DNA from: Deinandra increscens subsp. villosa
Taxonomy: Eukaryota > Streptophyta > Magnoliopsida > Asterales > Asteraceae
Length of the DNA: 64,000 nucleotides
NCBI GenBank assembly: GCA_039602395.1
Contig: JBCNJP010000010.1
Location: forward strand, 95,633,729-95,697,728
Reading direction: 5' to 3'
Shown here: one piece after another, positions 36,291 through 44,925 of the stretch
How the letters are laid out: every line of letters starts with the position of its first letter
Numbering within the stretch: position 1 is the first letter of the stretch
Made by a program: the position numbers and the translations under genes
Notes under the pieces: model-generated
Told to the model about the DNA's origin: nothing
The model's input: the letters and a program-made list of their open reading frames with translations, nothing else
Database searches by the model: none

Positions 36291-36332
36291 TGGACGTTTG
36301 GACTTTAGATTTAAGTTCCCTAAGCTTTCGTA

Positions 36333-39300
36333 ATGGATTTCGAACCAAGTATGTATCAGAAGTTGGATTTTGAGATTGGATCCATCACTCGCCCACCTAG
36401 ACTCACCTCGGCGGATAACTTTCTGGAATGGAAATATAGGTTTGAAAACCACTTGAAGAGTGTTGACCTAAGACTTTGGAGAGCAGTAATTCATGGACCA
36501 TTCACACCTACACACTCAGAAGGAGTTAATGCAGGGAAGGTTAAGACGGAAGATGAGTATGATGATGATGATTGGGAAAGATGCAACAAAGCAGAAAGAG
36601 CATTTGCCATCATGACTATGGCACTGACACCAGATATTGCTCAAGGATTTAAGCACTGCAAGACTGCTAAGCAACTCTGGAATGCTTTGGTTGTTGCATA
36701 TGAAGGAAATCCTGACATAAAGGCAAGTCGTAAGCAAATGCTGAAGCAAAAGTTTAATCTGTTCAACCATGTACAAGGTGAATCCTTTGAAGCACAGGTG
36801 CAGAGGTTTGTGTCTCTGATGGCTGAAATGTCCAGCTACAATGTTGAACCAGACAAGGAAGACAAGAATCTGAAACTGTTGAATAGTTTACCCAAATCTT
36901 GGAACACCAACATCTCTATCATTAAGGACAACAACAAGCTGAGTGAACTATCTCTTGATGAGTTGATCAACAAACTCAAGTCCAAACTAATTGATGACAA
37001 GCAGAGAGAGTTAAACCATATAAGCTCTCTTAGTTTGGCGGGAAAACTGAATCAAGCACTGTTGTCAGAAGATGTGGAGACTAAGCAAGATGGAAAGTCA
37101 ACTGGGAGTGGACCAAGCTCTGTCGCAAAGTCAACTGCTTTTGTGGCACAACCTCAAGGAAGTTCAAGTGGAGGCGTCAACCCTGATGCTACAAATGATC
37201 CCAATTTTGCTCTCGGTATGGGTTTTATGAACAGTTACCATGCTCTCATGGCCGGAACTCTTGTGCCTACTGATATGTTATCGGGTGAGCTAAACCAGAT
37301 AAATCCTGAAGATGTAGAGATGTTAGATGTGTCATGGCAGATGGCTATGGCGGTCTTCAGAGCAAAGAAGTTCATGGCAAAGACAGGGAGAAATGTGTGG
37401 AAAGATCAAGACAAGATCAGGATGGGGTTTGACAAAAGCAAGCTGAGGTGCTACAACTGTGACGAGTATGGGCATTTTGCAAGAGAGTGCAGCAAGCCGA
37501 AGAGAGAAAGGGGAGAAGAAAGGAAAGCAGGTGAAGGAAAGGGAGAGGCAAAGGCATTGGTTGTTCAAGAAGGTGGTGGTTATGATTGGACACCTCAGTT
37601 GAAAGAGTTTAGCATGTCTCATGCAATGATTGCTGCTATGGAAAGGGATGAGGATGAAGAGCATGCATTTGTTGTGACTGATGAAGAGAAAGCTGAAGAG
37701 GATCTGGTGGAAGATAAGGAAGCCTTTGCAGCTGAAGTTGATAACCTCAAGGTATGTTCTGATCCTACTTGTGCTCGTATAATTCCTGGACTTAGACAAA
37801 TATGTAAAAATTATGAGATAGAATTGTTTGAGATTAAGTGTGAAAGGAGCTCATTTAAGGGTAGATGGCTAAAGAATGAGGAGAAGGTTAAAGCACAAAA
37901 GCTAGACATAGTAAAATATCAAAAACTGGCAACTGAGAAAACTCTCCTGTATGACAATGCTAAGTTAGAAATAGCTGAGCTTAGGAATCAGGTAGATGAG
38001 ATCACACATAAGTACAATGAGTTGCAGGTTAAATTTGATGTGAATCAAACGAAAAGCAAAAGAATGTTTGAGGCTAGAAAATCTTTGAACTCCTGTATAA
38101 CTGATGTTAGAATGGGAAAGGACAAGGGTGGAATAGGAATTAGTTTCCCAGACAAGGGCAAGAACAATGTTCCTCAAGATAACTCTAGAGATATAATAGG
38201 AATAATCTTTGAGGAGGATCAGATAGACAGATCTGAATCAGGAACACATGAGATAGGACCTCCCTTAGATAGTGTTCTGGTAGGAGTGACACCTTTGACC
38301 CCTCAGGAAATAGAAAATGAGAAACACATGTCTTATGGGTTGGGTAATCAGGATAAAATTGTGACAGACACTTGTGAATCAAGTACTTCCCAGGAGTCAT
38401 TAAACAATGATGTTGGACCTGCTGATAGTTTTGTTTCATGTGCAGATGAAGTAGGTATTGAAGATGTATCTGGGAAGGATGCAGAATGTTTGAGAGTTAA
38501 ACAGTGTCATGTGTCGAGTAGTGTAGTTTCTGATTTACCTAAAGATGATGTACTGGCATCAGTGTCTGAATTGAATGAGTCTAGGTCTATGCAATTAGTT
38601 GTGTCCAAGTCCTTAAAACATGTTTCAAATTCTAGTAATGCAATTCATGGTTTTAAAATTCGTGTGCCTAACACTAAAGTAGGACGTGAGACTAAACCCA
38701 AAGACTTTGTAGCTTATCCTCAGGTTGTGTCGGCTTTTAATAGAACAAACAAGTCTAAATCAGAACAATTTTGTTTAATCACACAACCTGAAAAGGATAC
38801 AAAACATGTTATACACAAATGGGATGATAAGCCAGAGTGGAAGTCGTCTTACCCAAGACGTTCATATTTGTGTAGTCATGTAAATGGGCCTAGACCTATG
38901 AACTGTTTTCAATGTGGAAAACCAGGACATTTTGCTGCAAATTGCTTAAATAGACCTTATCAACCATACTGTCCGCAAAACCCACGGACCAGTATGTTGC
39001 AGAAAATGATGGCAGGAGAAAACAAAAACCAGAAACAACAAGCTTTGTCTCAGGGGAAGCAGAGTTTAGAACCAATGAAGACTCAACAGTCTAAGGTTTT
39101 GAACACAAAAGCTCCAGTGACAAAGCATGTTGAAGAAAAGTGGAATGTGACTAGACCTCCAAACTCATCTTACAAACCTAAGGGAGTTTATCAAAGAAAA
39201 GACAAAATGAAACAAGAATTTGGTGAGAGGCAAATGCCTAAAGTCAAACATGTTGTTAAACCTAAGGGCAAATCAGTAATTGAAAAAACAAAAGATGTCA

Positions 39301-39584
39301 CTCAAACGAAACAATTGGTTTATACAAAATTAAAACTTGAGTGGACACCTGTTGTCAAGCCAAAAGGTAAAAAGGTCACATCTCCACCAAAGAAACTTTC
39401 ACCTGCAAAGAACTCAATAAATAGTTCTAAATCTCAAAAACAACCTAATTGGAGACCAAAAGTCAACATTCAAAATGTGAATGTATCTGAACCAAAACCA
39501 GAAATGGTCCTTCAAATGGTTAATTACACTGACTCCAAAGGAGTGCCCAGATCTGTTATGGCCTGGGTACCTGAATCTCACTGA
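36333..39584 (+). CDS. Gag of the 12.6-kb copia element, 1083 aa, two zinc knuckles
   Basis: The frame is fully open. Residues about 10-250 form the copia capsid-like region (FLEWKYRFENHL near the start, LWNALVVAYEG, then LLNSLPKSW). A first CCHC zinc knuckle, CYNCDEYGHFAREC, is at 373-386, followed by a Lys/Glu-rich tail. From about 480 to 600 lies a heptad-rich coiled coil, then a Ser/Asp-rich region. A second knuckle, CFQCGKPGHFAANC, is at 858-871, followed by a Lys/Pro-rich basic C-terminus ending in AWVPESH. Most copia Gags are a third of this length with one knuckle. A donor-like CAAG/GTATGT at codon 473 would separate the classic Gag part from the rest (see the putative intron). The protein presumably forms particles and packages the RNA. 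Confidence 0.9.
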   Translation: MDFEPSMYQKLDFEIGSITRPPRLTSADNFLEWKYRFENHLKSVDLRLWRAVIHGPFTPTHSEGVNAGKVKTEDEYDDDDWERCNKAERAFAIMTMALTPDIAQGFKHCKTAKQLWNALVVAYEGNPDIKASRKQMLKQKFNLFNHVQGESFEAQVQRFVSLMAEMSSYNVEPDKEDKNLKLLNSLPKSWNTNISIIKDNNKLSELSLDELINKLKSKLIDDKQRELNHISSLSLAGKLNQALLSEDVETKQDGKSTGSGPSSVAKSTAFVAQPQGSSSGGVNPDATNDPNFALGMGFMNSYHALMAGTLVPTDMLSGELNQINPEDVEMLDVSWQMAMAVFRAKKFMAKTGRNVWKDQDKIRMGFDKSKLRCYNCDEYGHFARECSKPKRERGEERKAGEGKGEAKALVVQEGGGYDWTPQLKEFSMSHAMIAAMERDEDEEHAFVVTDEEKAEEDLVEDKEAFAAEVDNLKVCSDPTCARIIPGLRQICKNYEIELFEIKCERSSFKGRWLKNEEKVKAQKLDIVKYQKLATEKTLLYDNAKLEIAELRNQVDEITHKYNELQVKFDVNQTKSKRMFEARKSLNSCITDVRMGKDKGGIGISFPDKGKNNVPQDNSRDIIGIIFEEDQIDRSESGTHEIGPPLDSVLVGVTPLTPQEIENEKHMSYGLGNQDKIVTDTCESSTSQESLNNDVGPADSFVSCADEVGIEDVSGKDAECLRVKQCHVSSSVVSDLPKDDVLASVSELNESRSMQLVVSKSLKHVSNSSNAIHGFKIRVPNTKVGRETKPKDFVAYPQVVSAFNRTNKSKSEQFCLITQPEKDTKHVIHKWDDKPEWKSSYPRRSYLCSHVNGPRPMNCFQCGKPGHFAANCLNRPYQPYCPQNPRTSMLQKMMAGENKNQKQQALSQGKQSLEPMKTQQSKVLNTKAPVTKHVEEKWNVTRPPNSSYKPKGVYQRKDKMKQEFGERQMPKVKHVVKPKGKSVIEKTKDVTQTKQLVYTKLKLEWTPVVKPKGKKVTSPPKKLSPAKNSINSSKSQKQPNWRPKVNIQNVNVSEPKPEMVLQMVNYTDSKGVPRSVMAWVPESH

Positions 39585-39600
39585 TTTCTGATTTTTGTAG
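37752..39600 (+). other. Putative regulated intron joining gag to pol
   Basis: The donor-like CAAG/GTATGT (exon end 37751) and the acceptor-like ctgatttttgtag/GG (exon start 39601) bound 1849 nt. Codon 473 of gag ends exactly at 37751, and the pol frame opens exactly at 39601, so removal would fuse gag to pol in phase. Left unspliced, translation stops at 39584. Pol lies in another frame, itself blocked by the TAG at 39598-39600. A ctgat branch-point-like word lies shortly before the acceptor. This is a hypothesis from sequence alone. Confidence 0.45.
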
Positions 39601-42600
39601 GGACAGCCAAGTAGATCTATCAACAATCTCTGGTACGTTGATAGCGGTTGCTCCCGACACATGACCGGAGACTTATCCCTTTTGGAAGAGGTACAAGACT
39701 TCAATGGCGGAGGAGTATCTTTTGCAGGTGGGATAGGTGGAAGAATCAGTAAGAAAGGGGTAGTGAAGAGTGGAAGTTTGACTTTTTCTGACGTGCACTA
39801 CGTGGAGGAATTATCTCACAGCTTGCTCAGTGTGTCGCAAATGTGTGATAGAGAATTTTCTGTCCTGTTCAACAAGAAGGAATGCATCATCCTGAAGCCA
39901 GGTGTCAAAATTCCAGAGGAGTGCATCTTGATGCGTACTCCAAGAAGAGGAAATTCTTATCAGCTGAATTTGGGCAAACCTCCAACTACTGAAGAAGCCT
40001 GTCTTATCTCCAAGCAGAATGAGAATCTAGCGTTATTGTGGCATCGTCGCCTGGGGCATGCTAATATGAAGAATCTGTCTAAGCTGGCTAAAGGAGAGCA
40101 CGTCAGAAACTTACCAATCAAAGATTTCTCGTCTGTGGAGAAATGTGTGGCTTGTGCTAAGGGGAAGCAGCACAAGTTGCCACACCGTCCAAAGGTTACA
40201 AATTCTGTCTCATCTGTTCTTCAACTCTTACATATGGATCTTTTTGGTCCCATGCAGGTACAAAGCATCAGCAAGTTTTCTTACTGTCTCGTGATAGTGG
40301 ATGACTACTCGCGATTCACTTGGGTCTTCTTTTTATCGAACAAGTACGAAACTCCGGCCCTTGTGAAACAGTTCGTCACACTTATAGAAAACCAGCTGAA
40401 CAAGAGAGTGAAGGGTATAAGATCTGACAATGGGACAGAATTCAAGAATGCAGAGTTGAACATGTTCTGCGGTGAGAAGGGTATTGAAAGACAGTTTAGT
40501 GCACCTTACACTCCTCAACAGAATGGAGTTGCAGAAAGAAGGAATAGGACACTCATTGAAGCAGCAAGAACAATGATGTGTGAAGCTAAACTACCAATCT
40601 TCTTTTGGGCTGAAGCGGTGAATACAGCTTGTTATGTGCAGAATAGAGTACTTCTGAACAAGCGACATGAGCAGACTCCGTACCAGATTGTTTATGGGGA
40701 GAAGCCGAGAGTGGGGTACTTCAAGACCTTCGGGTGTCCATGCACGGTGCTAATTCAGTCCGATGTAGGGAAATTCGAAGCTAAAGCTGATGAGTGCTAT
40801 TTTGTCGGTTACTCAGCAAATAGTGCTTATCGCGTGTACAACAAAACCACCAAATTGATTATCGAGGCTTTTGATGTGGATTGGATGGAAGATAATCCAA
40901 CCGATGCGGGTACTGGACCAGATTGGATCTTTGACTACGGGTCACTGTTTGAAGGTTTCAACTTCTCCAATGTTTTCCACAATCTGGGAGAAGAAGAAGA
41001 TATCATTGCTCCTAGTTCTGAAGTGAGGCCACATGTGGAAAGAGCATCAGCTGAGACTTCACGGAATTCTAATGCAAATATTCCAGAATGTTCAGGAACA
41101 CATAATGCTCCAGTGGATTCTCAAGGACCAGGTATGTCTGATAATATTATTAATACTAACCTGCCTGTTACTGTTTCAGTGCCTGATGTCCAAGTGAGTA
41201 GAATAAACAGAGATCATCCACTCAGCAACGTGGTTGGGCCAGTGACAGCAGGAGTCACTACTAGAAGCCGCACGGGAAACATTAACTTCTGCATGTATTC
41301 CTGTTTCATTTCCCAGATTGAGCCTCCTAATGTGATGGTTGCTCTCAAAGATCCAAGTTGGATGGAGGCCATGCACAATGAATTGAATCAGTTCTCAAAG
41401 CTGGGAGTGTGGCGACTTGTGAAGAGGCCAGAAGACAAGAAGGTTATTCCTACGAGGTGGTTATATAAGAACAAAAAGGATGACACAGGAATAATTGTCA
41501 GAAACAAGGCGAGATTGATAGTACAGGGGCACAGGCAAGTTCATGGGATTGACTATGATGAGGTATACGCTCCGGTGGCAAGATTGGAAGCAATTCGGAT
41601 CTTTCTTGCTGTGGCAACGTATCTCAATTTTACGGTGCATCAGATGGATGTGAAGACTGCCTTCCTTTATGCAGAGATGAATGAAGAAGTTTATGTAACT
41701 CAACCACCAGGGTTCATAGATGAGGAAAATCCAGACCATGTTTATCTGCTGGATAAAGCCTTGTATGGTTTGCATCAAGCTCCGCGCACCTGGTATGAAA
41801 CTCTGTCCAATCACTTGGTGGAGAATGGATACACAAGAGGAGTGGTTGATCAAACGTTGTTTAGAAAGAGGGTGAAGGAGGACATAATCATGGTGCAAGT
41901 TTATGTAGATGACATTATCTACGGGTCAACAAACGAGGAATTGTGCACTGAATTTGAAGAGATTATGAGGAAGAAGTTTGAAATGAGTGACCAAGGGGAG
42001 ATGAGTTTCTTTCTTGCATTACAAGTAAAACAGGATGAATCTGGAATTCTTATTCATCAGGCAAAGTATGTGAATGAGATTCTGGAGAAATTCAAGATGC
42101 AGGATTGCAAGCCCATTTCCACTCCCATGGCATCCAGACCACTTTTGTCAGCTGATCTCAATGGGGAATCAGTGAGTGAATTCCATTATCGGTCGATGAT
42201 TGGATCACTTATGTACTTGACAGCCAGCAGGCCAGACATCATGCATGCAGTTTGTGTGTGTGCACGCTATCAGGCTAATCCTAAACTTTCACATTTATCT
42301 GCTGTTAAGCGTATCTTTAGGTATCTGAAGGGCAAGCCTAGGCTTGGTCTTTGGTACCCAAAGAACACTGATTTTCAATTGTATGCTTTTACTGACAGTG
42401 ATTATGGAGGTAGTGACCTTGACAGGAAATCTACAACTGGAGGATGTCAGTACCTGGGAGACAGGCTCATTTCTTGGCAGAGCAAAAAGCAGCATACCGT
42501 ATCAAAATCAACTGCCGAAGCTGAATACGTGGCAGCATCCGCCGGAAGCTCACAGGTAGTATGGATACAAAATCAGCTCACAGATTACGGTATGGAATTC

Positions 42601-42849
42601 GTTAACACTCCTATCTTTTGTGATAACGCTGCTGCTCTGGAAATTGTCAAAAACCCCGTCCAACATTCCAAAACCAAGCATATAGACATAAAGGTACATT
42701 TTATTCGTGATTGCTATGATCGGGAGTTAATTCAGCTTCAAAAGGTAAGCTCCGATCAGAATGTTTCGGACATTTTTACAAAACCCCTTCCTCGTCCAAA
42801 TTTTGAATCATGTGTTGAAGGCCTAAAGATGATTGCCTTCGAGGAATGA
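39601..42849 (+). CDS. Copia Pol: protease, integrase, reverse transcriptase, RNase H
   Basis: The open frame runs from 39601. The first ATG (39661) comes after the protease motif WYVDSGCSRH (Asp codon at 39640), so starting there would lose the protease, and a fused or bypassed start is needed. Numbering from Met 39661, the integrase HHCC zinc site uses His128, His133, Cys162 and Cys165. The integrase triad is Asp193, Asp256 and Glu292 (35-residue D-E spacing). An NGVAERRNRTL segment and the GKPRVGYFKTFGC-like region follow. The reverse transcriptase has YVDD at 748-751. RNase H has TDSDYGG at about 911 and SKSTAEAEYVA further on. It ends PLPRPNFESCVEGLKMIAFEE at 42849. All catalytic residues appear present, so this copy may be functional. 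Confidence 0.92.
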   Translation, partial: GQPSRSINNLWYVDSGCSRHMTGDLSLLEEVQDFNGGGVSFAGGIGGRISKKGVVKSGSLTFSDVHYVEELSHSLLSVSQMCDREFSVLFNKKECIILKPGVKIPEECILMRTPRRGNSYQLNLGKPPTTEEACLISKQNENLALLWHRRLGHANMKNLSKLAKGEHVRNLPIKDFSSVEKCVACAKGKQHKLPHRPKVTNSVSSVLQLLHMDLFGPMQVQSISKFSYCLVIVDDYSRFTWVFFLSNKYETPALVKQFVTLIENQLNKRVKGIRSDNGTEFKNAELNMFCGEKGIERQFSAPYTPQQNGVAERRNRTLIEAARTMMCEAKLPIFFWAEAVNTACYVQNRVLLNKRHEQTPYQIVYGEKPRVGYFKTFGCPCTVLIQSDVGKFEAKADECYFVGYSANSAYRVYNKTTKLIIEAFDVDWMEDNPTDAGTGPDWIFDYGSLFEGFNFSNVFHNLGEEEDIIAPSSEVRPHVERASAETSRNSNANIPECSGTHNAPVDSQGPGMSDNIINTNLPVTVSVPDVQVSRINRDHPLSNVVGPVTAGVTTRSRTGNINFCMYSCFISQIEPPNVMVALKDPSWMEAMHNELNQFSKLGVWRLVKRPEDKKVIPTRWLYKNKKDDTGIIVRNKARLIVQGHRQVHGIDYDEVYAPVARLEAIRIFLAVATYLNFTVHQMDVKTAFLYAEMNEEVYVTQPPGFIDEENPDHVYLLDKALYGLHQAPRTWYETLSNHLVENGYTRGVVDQTLFRKRVKEDIIMVQVYVDDIIYGSTNEELCTEFEEIMRKKFEMSDQGEMSFFLALQVKQDESGILIHQAKYVNEILEKFKMQDCKPISTPMASRPLLSADLNGESVSEFHYRSMIGSLMYLTASRPDIMHAVCVCARYQANPKLSHLSAVKRIFRYLKGKPRLGLWYPKNTDFQLYAFTDSDYGGSDLDRKSTTGGCQYLGDRLISWQSKKQHTVSKSTAEAEYVAASAGSSQVVWIQNQLTDYGMEFVNTPIFCDNAAALEIVKNPVQHSKTKHIDIKVHFIRDCYDRELIQLQKVSSDQNVSDIFTKPLPRPNFESCVEGLKMIAFEE

Positions 42850-43985
42850 TCTGATCATTTTGTTTTTGTACAAAGTCTTTGTTAATTAATTTAAAAAAAA
42901 TGAAAAATGACTGAAAAACTGAGTCTTATTTCAAAAGTCTCACAAAAACAGGGGAAGAAATGGTGCTGGTTGAACTGAAAAGTTTTTATGATGTCTTTTG
43001 ATAGGACGTACAAAAAAAATGTTCAAAGACGGTCGGAGACTGACACGTGTAAGGCTGATGTGAAAGACTGCTCAAAGATGATATGTCGGTAAGCTCAACC
43101 AAAACTATGACCATCTATGTAAGTGCAGTGATCTTAAACTCTATAAATGTTTAGATTCCCATCCTAGTCTACATGGTTTAAAAAACTGAGTCCCGGCAAA
43201 AATGGGTTGAGAGTGGTATTTACCTAGTATTCACTCTCTCACACGCCATGCTTATACTGTATATGACAACACCACAGGAAAGAAAAAGAAAAAGAATTCA
43301 AAAAAAAAATGAAATAGTGTGAAAAAGAAAAAGGAAAAAGAAAAGAAAAGAAAATAAAATTATTCTGTTGGTCTTCTCTGCGTGCTTATGCGGCCGACCT
43401 GATCACCAACTGATAATTCATGAAAATAGAAATAAGTGGTAGTCAAAGCAGTGTTGCATGGTTCCTCAAGTTGGGGGTTTGTGAATCCTCAATAAACTCT
43501 GAGGTTGGGTAGGTTTTGCTATGAAAAATTGGGTGTGGGGACGGTTAAACATATCGGTAAAATTGTACCATATTTAAGCACTTAACTGGATGTGAGTTTA
43601 TGTGTTCAAATCACCTGGCAATTGTCTAGAGCGTCAAGTAACGGAAGCTGAAAAGGGTTCCTCAGTCAAAGACTCGTCTGATATTATCTTTGAAAATTTA
43701 TCAGCACCAGGCAAGTAAATATTCAATTTCTGCAGTAAGTTTGTAAATATTTCAATTTGGGGCTTTTATCTGTTTTAAATTTTTAAATTTTTATGATCAT
43801 GATCAGATACTCGGGGTATGAGTTTGAGGGGAAGTTTTGTGAATTTCTCAAATTCTCAAAAGTTAACAAGTTTTATGAGAATTATCATTGTATTTTTAGA
43901 AGTTTGGGGTGAACTTTTTAAAATGTTTTTGAAAGTTTTGAGGGGGCCAAAATGTAAATTTTGTGATGCTTAAATGAACCTTTGT
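42850..43985 (+). other. Spacer after pol, no gene
   Basis: AT- and A-rich DNA. An A-rich, GAAA-repeating stretch lies at about 43275-43360. No frame with recognisable content. It ends in T-rich DNA just before the region that resembles a promoter and 5' UTR. Confidence 0.6.
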
Positions 43986-44337
43986 AAACCGGTTATCTAT
44001 GCCCTAATCTGTTTACGATCCAACTCTCTTCTCTCTCATCTGTGTTTACGACCTCCGCTCACCGAAACCCTAACCACCGCCGCACCCTCACCGGAAAACC
44101 ATTCACGACTCACCTCCGACCACCGTCTGTGTAATCCGAGCACACCAGTGCCTCTCGCCATCCATTTCCGACCAAGAAACCCTCTTTCAAATCGTCTGTA
44201 ATCACAAGTTTTCATCAATCGATTTCACGGGTTTTGCTGATTCAAGCCCTAACTCGTGTTCATTTTCTCCATTCTACTGATTTCGAGTCGATTTCGCAAG
44301 ATTTGAAGTCGGTTTTGTGTTTATAAACTCATTAAAG
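43986..44337 (+). promoter_or_regulatory. Possible internal promoter / 5' UTR exon of the third gene
   Basis: Composition changes abruptly from AT-rich to the CT-rich, CCCTAA-containing style of plant 5' leaders: a ctctcttctctctcatc pyrimidine patch at about 44022-44040, then gaaaccctaacc. Two GTTTACGA words lie here. No clear TATA box is seen upstream. The segment ends in a donor-like TTAAAG/GTAGTG at 44337/44338. Confidence 0.35.
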
Positions 44338-44665
44338 GTAGTGCTTGGTGTTTATTTTGACTGATATGATGTGTTTTAATGTGTTTACGAGTAAGTTGCA
44401 GGTTCATCAATGGCGGTATTGCTGTGTTTACGATCGATCTTGTGAAGAAGACGACGATTGGGATGTTTACGATCATGCGTTTACGACTCCGTTGTTTACG
44501 ATGAGCGTTTACGATCAGAGATATACGACAAAAAGAGTTTACGATTGGGCTTCGATCTGGTTTATCGGTGTTTACGACTGGGCAAAGTGTTTACGATTGG
44601 ACCAAAGTTAACCCAGTCGTGAACCCGTTTGATATATCGTAAACTCGTGTTATGGATCGTAAACC
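44010..44665 (+). repeat. Second GTTTACGA array, upstream of the third gene
   Basis: Eleven GTTTACGA words on the plus strand (the densest part is 44380-44600), followed by three inverted forms (tcgtaaac) at 44635-44685. The array mirrors the one in front of gag, so each of the element's two long leaders carries the same word. Confidence 0.9.
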
Positions 44666-44911
44666 CTTTTATTGAATCGTAAACTCACTTAAATGAGATT
44701 TAAAATCATAAACTCTTAATATTTTTGAAATCTCATTTAACTTAAGTTAAAATTAATGGTGTTTGTGAGCGTGTGTTTAAATCAAATATTTTCCCTAAAG
44801 TTTAAATTGAAATTTTGTGATCTTCAAAAGTAAAAATTTGATCTTCAATTGAACTTCGTCAAGGGTTAATAAACTTAATTGCTCTTTAACGAACAAGTCT
44901 GATACATGTGT

Positions 44912-44925
44912 CTTGTCTTTCTCAG
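44912..44925 (+). other. Splice-acceptor-like site immediately before the third gene's ATG
   Basis: tcttgtctttctcag followed directly by ATGGCAGACG: a near-ideal plant 3' splice site with its AG touching the start codon. Candidate donors are 44337/44338 (AAAG/GTAGTG) and 44390/44391 (ACGA/GTAAGT). The gene may therefore be expressed from a spliced mRNA, either from an internal promoter or as a spliced form of the full-length RNA. Confidence 0.5.

Noticed and set aside
36516..42559. Short minus-strand and alternate-frame ORFs within gag and pol
   Set aside because: They are shadows of the two long intact genes, without domain content.
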